DNA of 64,000 nucleotides from UBA5266 sp964610025 (lineage in GTDB: Bacteria > Bacteroidota > Bacteroidia > Bacteroidales > WCHB1-69): the NCBI GenBank assembly GCA_964610025.1, contig CAZSTX010000003.1, positions 22,007 to 86,006 of the forward strand, read 5' to 3'. A program made the position numbers and the translations under genes. Within the stretch, counting starts at the first letter, position 1. The number at the start of each line of letters is the position of its first letter. Shown piece after piece: positions 44,751-53,971 of this stretch. The notes under the pieces are model-generated. The model was given only the letters and a program-made list of their open reading frames with translations, did no database searches and had not been told where the DNA came from.

Positions 44751-44870
44751 AAAGCTAATATTATTGTCCGATAAAAGTTAAAAATTATTTTCCAAAAATT
44801 TAAAAAGTAAGCCCACTAAAAGAGTGTTAAAGCATTTATACTCCTTGCTAAATTCCTTAATAAACTTGAA

Positions 44871-44913
44871 TTTACCTGTTTATAAATCATAACACGATTT
44901 ATAAACAGGTAAA
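44871..44913. terminator. Perfect 18-bp inverted repeat between the aldehyde dehydrogenase and methyltransferase genes
   Basis: Arms 44871-44888 (TTTACCTGTTTATAAATC) and 44896-44913 are perfect, with a 7-base loop. Located between convergent genes, it is best read as a bidirectional transcription stop, though no long T-run follows on either strand. It could also be a site tied to the arrival of the restriction-modification genes. Confidence 0.55.
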
Positions 44914-44925
44914 TCACTATGTAAC

Positions 44926-46056
44926 TTATGTATTATAAACAACGTTAATTGGATGTACTTCACTCGAATTAAGCACTGCCTGCCTACTTGCATTTAGCCT
45001 TTGTTGGCTACTGGGCATAGTGTCAATCAGTTCTATAAATTCGTAATCAGGTTTAGCAATAAAAAGGTCTCCTTTAACTGTTTCAAGTTTCTCCTTTGTG
45101 GCTTTAATAGCATGTTCAGATTGGTCAATTCCAATCCATTTTCTATTATTAGTTTGGGCTGATTTTAATGTTGTTCCCGAACCGCAAAAACAATCTAAAA
45201 CTATACTTTCATTATTTGAGGAAGTTTTGATAATTAAATCTAATAAGTCTGGATTTTTTTCAGTTGGATAAGTCGGATATTGAGGGTCTTTATACTCCCA
45301 AATATCTTGTACTCGTTTACCCTCTCGCTCGTCTGCAAATATAATTTTTCTGGGATTTCCATTCGATGACCATTCAATTAACCCGTCTTTATCCCATTGT
45401 TCTAATGTTTCTACATCAACTCTCCAATGCCTTCCTTTTGGAGGTAATATTCCTTTAAATGGTTGACTCGATTTTCCGTTTTCCGTTTCGCCTGGCGCAT
45501 GAATTGGGACTGTAGTATATCTTCTGCTTAGTTTATCTTTTTTAGGAAATAATTTTTCAAAATCTTTTTCGGTATATTTTTCTCTCGGCTCATTCCAAAT
45601 AGGGGTTGTGGTTTTTGAATAGAATAAAATTAAATCCTTAATGTTTCCATAACCAATTCTATCAAAGTTTTTTGGATTACATTTAATTCTTGTAATATCG
45701 TTCTTGAAATTTTCTATCCCAAAAACTTCGTCCATCATAACTTTTACGTAATGACCAATTTTATAGTCAATATGCAAATATATTGAACCTTGTTCTGACA
45801 ATAATTCTTTTAATAAAACTAATCGTTCTCTCAAAAACTCAATAAAATCTTTTCCTTTTAATGTATCTGAATAAGCAACATTTCCATTTTTAGAATTACT
45901 TATTGTTGTTGCCCTACCGTCAGTAATTGTAAAATTACCACCAGTTGCAAAAGGTGGGTCAATATATACTAAATCAATTTTGCCTTTTAAGTTTTTTTTG
46001 TTTAAAAGGTGCTTGAGACCGGCAATATTATCTCCATGTATTAAAATACTTTTCAT
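44926..46056 (-). CDS. Type II DNA methyltransferase (beta-class amino-methyltransferase)
   Basis: A 376-residue enzyme using S-adenosylmethionine to methylate adenine N6 or cytosine N4. The catalytic motif IV DPPF is at 33-36 and the AdoMet motif I (LDCFCGSGTTLKSA, around 287-299) comes late, so the order is IV-target recognition-I, the beta class. The middle section (about 110-240) is the target-recognition region. The gene starts 3 bases after the endonuclease stop. It presumably protects the host at the sequence cut by its neighbour; the target sequence is unknown. Confidence 0.92.
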   Translation of the reverse strand: MKSILIHGDNIAGLKHLLNKKNLKGKIDLVYIDPPFATGGNFTITDGRATTISNSKNGNVAYSDTLKGKDFIEFLRERLVLLKELLSEQGSIYLHIDYKIGHYVKVMMDEVFGIENFKNDITRIKCNPKNFDRIGYGNIKDLILFYSKTTTPIWNEPREKYTEKDFEKLFPKKDKLSRRYTTVPIHAPGETENGKSSQPFKGILPPKGRHWRVDVETLEQWDKDGLIEWSSNGNPRKIIFADEREGKRVQDIWEYKDPQYPTYPTEKNPDLLDLIIKTSSNNESIVLDCFCGSGTTLKSAQTNNRKWIGIDQSEHAIKATKEKLETVKGDLFIAKPDYEFIELIDTMPSSQQRLNASRQAVLNSSEVHPINVVYNT

Positions 46057-46059
46057 GGG

Positions 46060-46842
46060 TTAAATTTGGTATAAAAATTCACGTAAAACCAATGCACTCA
46101 TAATATTATAATTCTTGTAGGTTTCGGTGATGGACTTGTACATCTTATTTTTACCTTTAATATACAATACTCCGTCTAAAATGGCAATTTTAATTGCATT
46201 TACTTTCTTAGCTTCAACAGTACTGATTGCATCATTAAACTGGGCATTTTGATGTCCCCCAAAATCAGTTAAGAATTTTGCTTCACCTATTACATATTTC
46301 CCATTGAAACGACCAACAAAATCAAGTCCTTTATTGTGATTGTAGCCCAATTCATTTTTTGCAAAATCCATCATGGACTTATCACTCCCGTCTAAAATGG
46401 CATCCTTTTTATTTGAAAGAAATTTATTTAATTCAACTGGAGTTATTCCTAAAGATTTTTTACGTAACCATTCTCGAAACATTGGTCCGATTTGACGATT
46501 TGTTTCTTTAGGCTCACTACACCTTTCATATAATTTATCAAGTCCGATTTCGTATATTCTACCGCATATTCTATTTATAGTTCGAGGATTGCGGTCAATA
46601 GAAGAACTGTCTCTTTTTAAATATGCAATGTAACTATCTTTAATTGGGAATAAGTCAAGTTTTAAAAGTTCTCTAATTAGCAATCCATTATTTTTGCGTT
46701 TAAATGCTTTTTCTACTTCAGTCCAAACTTTTTCATCAATTTCTCTTATCCCTTCTGGAATTGTCGGATATACTTGAAACAAGTCATCAAGATATGACCT
46801 TTGATTTGCGTATTCTATGCTTAAATTAGTCCATTTACTCAT
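46060..46842 (-). CDS. Type II restriction endonuclease
   Basis: A 260-residue protein directly upstream of the methyltransferase. It contains a PD-(D/E)xK-type centre: Asp174 in KGLDFVGRFN, then Glu187-Ala-Lys189 in YVIGEAKFLTDFGGHQ, with a predicted beta-strand between. The N-terminal half is helical and charged. It somewhat resembles the Tsp45I-like restriction enzymes, but I cannot confirm that. The pairing with a methyltransferase after a 3-base gap supports the call. No control (C) protein gene is seen. Confidence 0.8.
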   Translation of the reverse strand: MSKWTNLSIEYANQRSYLDDLFQVYPTIPEGIREIDEKVWTEVEKAFKRKNNGLLIRELLKLDLFPIKDSYIAYLKRDSSSIDRNPRTINRICGRIYEIGLDKLYERCSEPKETNRQIGPMFREWLRKKSLGITPVELNKFLSNKKDAILDGSDKSMMDFAKNELGYNHNKGLDFVGRFNGKYVIGEAKFLTDFGGHQNAQFNDAISTVEAKKVNAIKIAILDGVLYIKGKNKMYKSITETYKNYNIMSALVLREFLYQI

Positions 46843-47191
46843 TATTCGTTTTTTTTTAAAGATACGAATTTTCTATCGTGTTTCAATTTTTCGTTTTCTT
46901 GACTTGTTACCAACTTATTTATCTCCCCACAAACTCCCGCTTACGCAACATAATAGTTGGCTTGGCGTAGTATATTTGTATTTGTAAATATATAAAAATT
47001 TTTGTTCAAAATAAAAGTTATTTTCAATTGCAAAAATAAACTTTTTTTTAATACTATACGCATTTTTTGAAAATCAATGGATATTTTCTGATAATATTCA
47101 ACAATAACCTATAAATTTCCTTAGATTTTTGATGTAAATTTAATGTTTTTTGAATATCGTGAAGTGATAATAATAAAAAAATAAGCAATAA
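46843..47191. other. Intergenic region between the restriction-modification pair and purE
   Basis: No coding sequence is supported. It holds a near-match -7 element (minus TATCTTTA, 46857-46864) close to the endonuclease ATG and a perfect one (minus TATTTTTG, 47031-47038) about 190 bases upstream. A less AT-rich patch (46920-46970) may mark the edge of transferred DNA. Confidence 0.45.
47031..47038 (-). promoter_or_regulatory. Possible -7 promoter element upstream of the restriction-modification pair
   Basis: The minus strand reads TATTTTTG, then C, matching TAnnTTTG. It is about 190 bases from the endonuclease ATG, so it would leave a long leader. Confidence 0.35.
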
Positions 47192-47683
47192 TTATTTTTG
47201 TTGAAGCGAACGATTAGTTTCTATTACTTTAGTTTTCATAGCCTCTTTAAACTCCAACAACTTATTATATAATTGTTTGTTATTAGTAGCTATTATTTGC
47301 GTTGCAAGTATCCCCGCATTTCGGGCTGCATTTAATGCTACTGTCGCTACAGGAATCCCTGATGGCATTTGAAGAATAGACAATACCGAATCCCATCCAT
47401 CAATAGAATTAGACGACTTGATAGGTACGCCAATAACAGGAAGAGATGTAAAAGCAGCAACAACTCCCGGCAAATGAGCCGCACCGCCTGCACCGGCAAT
47501 AATGACTTGCACTCCTCGTTTTTTTGCTTTTTTAGCAAAATCCATTACCAATTCAGGTGTTCGATGAGCTGAAAGAGCCTGAATTTCATAATCTATTCCC
47601 ATTTCTTTTAGAAAATTTGCTGCTTCTTCCATAATAGGTAAATCAGAAGAGCTACCCATAATTATACTTACAAATGCTTTCAT
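47192..47683 (-). CDS. purE: N5-carboxyaminoimidazole ribonucleotide mutase
   Basis: A 163-residue class I PurE that moves the carboxyl group from N5-CAIR to CAIR in purine synthesis. It contains IIMGSSSDLPIMEEA (phosphate binding), SAHRTPELV with the catalytic His, and GAGGAAHLPGVVAAFTSLPVIGVP. purK, its usual partner, is not in the window. A -7 element lies about 30 bases upstream. Confidence 0.96.
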   Translation of the reverse strand: MKAFVSIIMGSSSDLPIMEEAANFLKEMGIDYEIQALSAHRTPELVMDFAKKAKKRGVQVIIAGAGGAAHLPGVVAAFTSLPVIGVPIKSSNSIDGWDSVLSILQMPSGIPVATVALNAARNAGILATQIIATNNKQLYNKLLEFKEAMKTKVIETNRSLQQK

Positions 47684-47710
47684 TTTTTTTAAATTTTATT
47701 ATGTTTTTTG

Positions 47711-47718
47711 CAAAAATA
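47711..47718 (-). promoter_or_regulatory. -7 promoter element for purE
   Basis: The minus strand reads TATTTTTG, then C, about 28 bases before the purE ATG. Confidence 0.6.
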
Positions 47719-47904
47719 TATTTTTTTTGCTTTTGTCTTATCAATAAAAGCACATTTATAGTAAATAGAAAAATAAAGAAATAAAATTCTTCTCAAAACT
47801 CTTTTATTAATTACATACAATAAATTAACTATTATCACAATGTGCTATTTTTATAAAAAAAACATATAAATAATTATTCTATAAAAAGATGCTATTTAAT
47901 TGAT

Positions 47905-47912
47905 TATTTTTG
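47905..47912 (+). promoter_or_regulatory. -7 promoter element for lpxD
   Basis: TATTTTTG matches TAnnTTTG and lies 21 bases before the chosen lpxD ATG at 47933. It overlaps the upstream in-frame start at 47900, arguing against that start. Confidence 0.55.
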
Positions 47913-47932
47913 TAAAAATTTTTTTTATTGAA

Positions 47933-48964
47933 ATGACAAATTTAAAATTTACAGTTAAGCAAATAGCCAACATCTTAGGAGGAACTACCGAAGGTAATGC
48001 TAACCTCATTATTCATAAAATCACTAAAATTGATGCAGGCGAAGAAGGTGGATTAGCATTTTTAATTGATAAAAAATTTGAGTCATATATTTATACTACA
48101 ACGGCTAGTGCTGTTATTGTTAAAGATACTTTTATAGCTCAGCAAGCACTTCCTTGTACTTTAATACGTTTAGAAAATCCGCAAATGGGACTTATCAAAT
48201 TATTACAATTTTATGAAAGTATAAGACCACAAAAATTAGGAATTGCTAAAAATGCCTATATTGCTAAAAGTGCAAAAATAGGAAATGGCATCTATATAGG
48301 CGAAGGGGTTGTAATAGGTGAAAATGTAACAATTGGCGATAACACTAAAATACATCCATTAAGCTATATTGGTGATAATGTAACAATTGGAGAAGACAAC
48401 ATATTATATGCTGGTGTGAAACTTTACGAAAACACCGTCATAGGTTCTAACTGTATTTTACATTCAGGAGCAGTTATTGGCGCTGATGGCTTTGGTTTTA
48501 TGCCAGACGAAAATTATATCTATGAAAAAATTCCACAATTAGGGAATGTAATTATAGAAGACGATGTAGAAATTGGTGCCAACACCTGTATTGATTGCGC
48601 TACTTTTAGTGCTACTATTATACGCAAAGGCGTTAAAATAGACAATCTTACACAAATAGCACACAACTGCGAAATAGGAGAAAATACTGTTATTGCAGCA
48701 TGTTGCGGAATAGCAGGTTCTGTAAAAATAGGGAAAAATTGTGTCTTAGCCGGACAAGTTGGCATTAAAGATCATATCACTATCGGCGACCGAGCAATGG
48801 TAGGCTCGCAAGCTGGAATTCATAGAAATGTAAAAAAAGGCGACAAAGTAATTGGCAGTCCAGCTATATCAATGGAAAAAGGATTAAAAGCACTTGGTAG
48901 CATACAGTTTTTACCTGATTTATTGCATAGAGTCAATGAATTAGAAAAAAACAAAAATAAATAA
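47933..48964 (+). CDS. lpxD: UDP-3-O-acylglucosamine N-acyltransferase
   Basis: A 343-residue lipid A enzyme that adds the second acyl chain to UDP-acyl-glucosamine. The N-terminal uridine-binding domain (MTNLKFTVKQIANILGG...) is followed by a long left-handed beta-helix of hexapeptide repeats (IGNGIYIGEGVVIGENVTIG...). The catalytic-type His lies in IAHNCEIGEN. The C-terminus is the usual helical extension. The start at ATG 47933 matches the conserved N-terminus. It shows the organism makes lipid A. lpxC/fabZ and lpxA are not adjacent here. Confidence 0.94.
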   Translation: MTNLKFTVKQIANILGGTTEGNANLIIHKITKIDAGEEGGLAFLIDKKFESYIYTTTASAVIVKDTFIAQQALPCTLIRLENPQMGLIKLLQFYESIRPQKLGIAKNAYIAKSAKIGNGIYIGEGVVIGENVTIGDNTKIHPLSYIGDNVTIGEDNILYAGVKLYENTVIGSNCILHSGAVIGADGFGFMPDENYIYEKIPQLGNVIIEDDVEIGANTCIDCATFSATIIRKGVKIDNLTQIAHNCEIGENTVIAACCGIAGSVKIGKNCVLAGQVGIKDHITIGDRAMVGSQAGIHRNVKKGDKVIGSPAISMEKGLKALGSIQFLPDLLHRVNELEKNKNK

Positions 48965-48975
48965 TTTATTAAAAA

Positions 48976-51900
48976 CTACTCTATTTCATATTTTTCAGAA
49001 AACTTAGGAAGTCTGATAATAAAGGTTGTACCTTGTCCTAAAACAGATTCCACATCAATGGTTCCATTCCAATCATTGATAATATTTTTCACCATCACTA
49101 AACCCAATCCCATGCCTGTCGATTTCGTAGTAAAACGTGGAACAAAAGCGTGTTTTACTGTGTTTTGGTCCATCCCTTTTCCGAAGTCTTTAATTTGAAT
49201 TTCCCACATTTGACTGCCATAGTCCTTAAGTCCAATAATAATTTTTTGTATTTCGTGTTCTTTTCTCGCTTGAGCTGCATTTCGTATCAAATTATTAAAT
49301 ACTCTTATCAATTGTGTTTTTTGTATATAAACAAAAGCATAGTCTTTGTTTGTTTGGTTATCAAATATCACTACATATGATTTTTGTTGTAAGTGCAAAT
49401 TTAATACGTTTTTAATAATCGCAATCAAATTTTCTTTCATTCCTTCGCCTTGATGAATTTTTGTTAGAATATAAAACGAAGAGGTAATATCGTTGATAGT
49501 TTCAATTTGATTGAGCAACATATTGGTATATTGTTCAATTTTTTCCATTTCAATTTTGCCATCTTCAATTTCTTTTCTAATTTGTTGTGTTCTTAATTTC
49601 ATTGGTGTTAGAGGGTTTTTAATATCGTGTGCTATTTGTTGAGCCAATTCTTTCCATGCCAATTCTCTTTCAGAACGGCTCAATAGTTCGACACTTATTT
49701 CTAATTCGTCTATCAATCGATTGTATTCTTGTATCAACAATCCTATTTCATCTTTGCGTTTCCATTCGATTTTTTCATTGATAGACAATAATTTAACTTT
49801 CGCTAAATGATTTGAAATCTTTGTTAACGACATCGACACATAGCGTGTCATGAGAGTTCCAACAAGGATAGCAAATAAAATAAATAATCCATAAAAACTC
49901 AAAAACGTTGAAAAGAAACTTGTTAATTGATAATCCATTCGCGATTTTCGTTCCAAATTAGAATAAGAAAGATAGGCAACTATTTCACCTTTTTTATTTA
50001 TTATAGGCTTATAAAGTATGATATATTGATTATCGCCTTTTATGTTTTCTTCGATATACATAGAAGAAGCATCGTAATTAATAGCTTGTAAAGCATAGGG
50101 ATTTATCAATGTGTTTTCGAAAGAGACAATGGTTGCTTTTTTTTGTTTAATAGAAATTTTATTTCCTTTCAGATGAAAAATGCTAATACTGGGTATATAA
50201 TCTTGCAGCACGCCTGAAGAACAAGTAAAATCTATTTCTTTCATATCTGTTGATGACAACAAATTACAATCATCAAGAGACGACATTATCATGTTATTAA
50301 TAAGATTAATGCGATAAATAGAGTTTCTGAGCATTTCGCTCTTATTAGAAGACAATGTGTAATGTATAAAAAACACAGCTCCTAAAACTGTAGAAATAAG
50401 CAATAGCGAAATAACTAAACGTTGCATTTGTCCTCTAAATGAAGTAAAAGAAGATTTAAGACCTATTAAGTAATAAATAAAAAAAGGAATGATAGCAAAA
50501 ATAAGTAAGATTACAAAAATAAATGAAACAGAAGAGAGTTTTTTTACAAACGAATCTTTTATCGTTGATAGCAAAAGCACATTATTGGTCGAAGTTTTAT
50601 AAATTGTATGAGAAAAGCCATCTGCATCAAAAGTTAAACCAGTATATATGGTATCTAAATTGTATTTTTTAAGAGATAATTTATAAAAAGCCCTTGTTTC
50701 TCTATATGTTTTAAGAGTATCGTTTTCATATTCTGCATACGACAAAGTGGTAAGTTCTTTTTCGATACGATGAGGATTTTTATTGATAATAGGTTTTGTA
50801 AAATTAGCATTGGTTTCCATTTCAAAAAATAAAAAAGCTGTGTCATTTTCTGCCTTAGTATTTATAAAAGGAAAACTAATTTTAATAATATAATAAGGTT
50901 TTCCTAATCCTATTCTTAAAAAGCCAACATTTTTATCTTGTGATAATTTTTCTGATTTTACAAATTGGTCATTATACGTTTTAATTACTTCCGAATCTTG
51001 TTCTTGCGAACTATATGCTATTTGAAATCCAATTTTATATTGTTCTATATATTTATAAAAATAATAAGTATTAAGATATGCTTCAATATCATCAGTTATA
51101 TGATTAGATTGTTTTAAAAAATTTGCTATTTTAATATCAGAGTGTAGGCTATCTTCTATTTCACATAAGTCATACACCATCAAAGGGTCTTCGGTAAGCA
51201 ATAGCATTTCGGCAAAATTTTCTTTTTGCCGTTCTAATTTCATTGTATTTATTTTTTCACTAATAAAAAAGATAATCAATCCAAAAAGCAGAAAAAGAAT
51301 TGAATAATAAATATAAGAAGAAAATTTATGAGAGTATATTATTTTTAAAACAACTACCACTACAAATAAAATTAATATCCCTAAATAAACAAAATACATA
51401 TAATAAAAAGTAAAAATATTACTGTAAATCAAAGATGCAATAGCTATTATAGGGATAGAAATAAAGATTAAATTATACACAAACGATTTTAATGAAGAAA
51501 ACAATTTCAAGGTCTCTTCCATTATTTTCTTAAAAATAAAAGTTAAAATCCAAAATAGCGAAGAGATAGAAAATAAAATCATTAAGCTCAACTCATCATA
51601 TTTGTACAATAATACAGGCGATATCGTAATGGTAGTATCATTAATAATACTATAAAGGAATATAAATACGTATATATACAAGCATATAGCCACTATAATC
51701 ATAAAATACCTTAGCATATATTTCATTACTTTTTCTTTAAAGTGAAAGTTTAAAGAAAAGGTATTTTCAAAAAATATAGCAAATATAAAAAGAAAATATG
51801 TTTGTATAATCAGCGTCCCGAGCGACGACAAATAAGATGCATAATAGAGAGAGCTAAAAAGATTAGAAGCATAGAGCGAAAAAGGCATTTTAAAAAAATA

Positions 51901-52659
51901 CAAAACAGACATAACTAATACGATAAGTAAACCGAGTGTTAGCCATATCCAATTTGTATTTTCACTAAAACATTTCATATCTAATAGCAGAAAAAACACA
52001 CTTAATAAAATCAAAGTGAAAGCAAACAGCCACAATATCAACTCAAATATCACTGTTTTATCGCTAAGTTTTATTTCATCGGGATATTCAATCGAAAAAA
52101 CAATGTCGCCTTTATTGTTTACTATACGGTATTGACCCGTTTGCTGATACAATTCAATATCTTGATCAACAGTTTTTTGAGAAAGAAAATTAAGCGCAAA
52201 AAATGTATTTTTGGTATATTCTTTTTTCTTTAACACATACACAGCTACTATTGTTAAAGAATCCAGTTGTTTTTCTTTATAATACACATAATCAGCCCCT
52301 ACTCTTTGTATAGTTGTTGAAGGCAATGTTTTTTGTAATTTATAAGGCAAAGCTATACTATTAGACGACCAAGACACAAGTTCTGATTGACGGTAAACAT
52401 AAAAAACAAACTCATTCGTATTAATCTTATTTTTATTGCAAAAAGAAAGTAAATCAGCTAATGCTACTATTTTATCTTCGGCTATAATCGTCAAATAATT
52501 ATCCAATTTTTTTTCTTTTTTTAAAAATTTATCTTGCAATATAGCAGTCAATTTTTCAGGTTTCACTCTTTGCTCATTTTTATATGACAACATAAAGCAA
52601 AGTATTAACATCAACAATCCAAATGCTAGATAAACAAAAGATTTCTTTTTAATTTTCAT
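48976..52659 (-). CDS. Large NtrY-like membrane sensor histidine kinase
   Basis: A 1,227-residue kinase. From the N-terminus: one membrane helix (about 9-26), a periplasmic part, a block of about seven helices (about 205-475), a second extracytoplasmic region, further helices (about 720-745, 760-785, 925-955), HAMP, then HisKA with the phospho-accepting His1011 in IAHDIKNPLTPMKL and a HATPase domain with NLIRNAAQA, DFGKGMD and TKSTGMGLGL. The AWKELAQQIAHDIKNPLTP stretch is NtrY-like. Its ligand is unknown. It lies 10 bases after the phospholipase D-type gene; no response regulator is adjacent. Confidence 0.9.
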   Translation of the reverse strand: MKIKKKSFVYLAFGLLMLILCFMLSYKNEQRVKPEKLTAILQDKFLKKEKKLDNYLTIIAEDKIVALADLLSFCNKNKINTNEFVFYVYRQSELVSWSSNSIALPYKLQKTLPSTTIQRVGADYVYYKEKQLDSLTIVAVYVLKKKEYTKNTFFALNFLSQKTVDQDIELYQQTGQYRIVNNKGDIVFSIEYPDEIKLSDKTVIFELILWLFAFTLILLSVFFLLLDMKCFSENTNWIWLTLGLLIVLVMSVLYFFKMPFSLYASNLFSSLYYASYLSSLGTLIIQTYFLFIFAIFFENTFSLNFHFKEKVMKYMLRYFMIIVAICLYIYVFIFLYSIINDTTITISPVLLYKYDELSLMILFSISSLFWILTFIFKKIMEETLKLFSSLKSFVYNLIFISIPIIAIASLIYSNIFTFYYMYFVYLGILILFVVVVVLKIIYSHKFSSYIYYSILFLLFGLIIFFISEKINTMKLERQKENFAEMLLLTEDPLMVYDLCEIEDSLHSDIKIANFLKQSNHITDDIEAYLNTYYFYKYIEQYKIGFQIAYSSQEQDSEVIKTYNDQFVKSEKLSQDKNVGFLRIGLGKPYYIIKISFPFINTKAENDTAFLFFEMETNANFTKPIINKNPHRIEKELTTLSYAEYENDTLKTYRETRAFYKLSLKKYNLDTIYTGLTFDADGFSHTIYKTSTNNVLLLSTIKDSFVKKLSSVSFIFVILLIFAIIPFFIYYLIGLKSSFTSFRGQMQRLVISLLLISTVLGAVFFIHYTLSSNKSEMLRNSIYRINLINNMIMSSLDDCNLLSSTDMKEIDFTCSSGVLQDYIPSISIFHLKGNKISIKQKKATIVSFENTLINPYALQAINYDASSMYIEENIKGDNQYIILYKPIINKKGEIVAYLSYSNLERKSRMDYQLTSFFSTFLSFYGLFILFAILVGTLMTRYVSMSLTKISNHLAKVKLLSINEKIEWKRKDEIGLLIQEYNRLIDELEISVELLSRSERELAWKELAQQIAHDIKNPLTPMKLRTQQIRKEIEDGKIEMEKIEQYTNMLLNQIETINDITSSFYILTKIHQGEGMKENLIAIIKNVLNLHLQQKSYVVIFDNQTNKDYAFVYIQKTQLIRVFNNLIRNAAQARKEHEIQKIIIGLKDYGSQMWEIQIKDFGKGMDQNTVKHAFVPRFTTKSTGMGLGLVMVKNIINDWNGTIDVESVLGQGTTFIIRLPKFSEKYEIE

Positions 52660-52669
52660 ATCAATACAA

Positions 52670-53782
52670 TTATAATAAATGACGAATAGGCATAATTAAT
52701 AAGGCTAAAAATCGCTTAAAAAATGGTCGTTCTTTCCATTGTTCAAAATCAAAAGGAATACTATCAATTAATGTTTGTTCAATGTGGTTTTTAACTAAAT
52801 TTTTCACTTGTTCATTACTGCTAATTAAGGCTATCTCAAACATATATTTAAAACTTCTATGGTCAAAATTAGTAGAACCTATTGAAAAAATAGCCTCATC
52901 GATAAACAGTAATTTTGAATGTAAATTGCTTTTAGTATAAAAATAAATTTTAACTCCTTTTTTATGCAAATTTTCCCAAAGTGCATCGCGTAAATAATCA
53001 ACCATTTTCAAATCAGAAGTTTGAGGTACTATTACTTTCACATCTACAGCTCTTTTCGAAGCATTAATTAGCTCTCTATATATTCTATAACCAGGTATAA
53101 AATAAGGCGTTTCAATAACAACATTTTTTTTAGCTCGCTGAATTAAACGTATGTAATTTTTTTTCACACGTTGATCTAAGATAGAAGGCACCTCTCTGAT
53201 AAAATAAAAATCATTATATAATATTGTGCGTTTAAATGCTTTTCTTACCCAAGGGTGAAAAATATCTTTGTTATAAATCTTAAAATTATCCATAAATATT
53301 TTATGAAATATTGTTGCTATATTTCCTTCCATTCTTAATATAGACTCACGCCAAGGCAAAGAATAAGCACTTATGTTAGCAGACCCGATATAGGCTATTT
53401 CATTATCTATCACTACTAATTTACGATGATCACGTAAATGATTCCTTGAAAAAAGAGCTATGCTCATCACTAATTTTTGAAAATAGCGTACCTCTCCTCC
53501 TACTTCTATCAATTGTTTAATAAATACATGCGATGTTTTTGTTCCCCACCAATCAACTAATAATTTAACTTTTATTCCTTCTTTTACTTTTTCAATCAAA
53601 GCATTGCATATTTTTTCTCCTACTAAATCATCCATAAAACGAAAAGTCTCTAAACAAATAAACGAAGAGGCTTTCATTATATCTAAAAGCAATTTTTCAT
53701 ACCATTCAGCCGATGAACTATAAAAAGTATAACTGTTATTATCTGTATTATAGATAATTTCTTTTTTATTACTTTTTTTCAT
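52670..53782 (-). CDS. Cardiolipin synthase-like phospholipase D family protein
   Basis: A 370-residue protein with two HKD active-site motifs: HRKLVVIDNEIAYIGSANI in the first half and HSKLLFIDEAIFSIGSTNFD in the second, each followed by the S/T-N signature. The family includes cardiolipin synthases, which join two phosphatidylglycerols. It lacks the N-terminal membrane helices of classical Cls, but is as long as the ClsB-type enzymes. It begins the operon with the histidine kinase, with a -7 element 59 bases upstream. Confidence 0.85.
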   Translation of the reverse strand: MKKSNKKEIIYNTDNNSYTFYSSSAEWYEKLLLDIMKASSFICLETFRFMDDLVGEKICNALIEKVKEGIKVKLLVDWWGTKTSHVFIKQLIEVGGEVRYFQKLVMSIALFSRNHLRDHRKLVVIDNEIAYIGSANISAYSLPWRESILRMEGNIATIFHKIFMDNFKIYNKDIFHPWVRKAFKRTILYNDFYFIREVPSILDQRVKKNYIRLIQRAKKNVVIETPYFIPGYRIYRELINASKRAVDVKVIVPQTSDLKMVDYLRDALWENLHKKGVKIYFYTKSNLHSKLLFIDEAIFSIGSTNFDHRSFKYMFEIALISSNEQVKNLVKNHIEQTLIDSIPFDFEQWKERPFFKRFLALLIMPIRHLL

Positions 53783-53840
53783 ATAAAAACAAAAATGCTA
53801 TAAATCAAACTATTAAACATTAATTTAACATCTTAATATG

Positions 53841-53848
53841 CAAAAGTA
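53841..53848 (-). promoter_or_regulatory. -7 promoter element for the PLD-type gene and histidine kinase
   Basis: The minus strand reads TACTTTTG, then C, an exact TAnnTTTG match, about 59 bases before the ATG at 53782. Confidence 0.65.
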
Positions 53849-53971
53849 AACAAAAAAAACATATTGATAGCAAAAAAACAGCATTCATATTTAAATATTT
53901 TTAATCAAACATAGAAAATAAAAAATAATTTTCTAACGTTATTTAAAATAGTAAAAAAAATAATTATAAAA

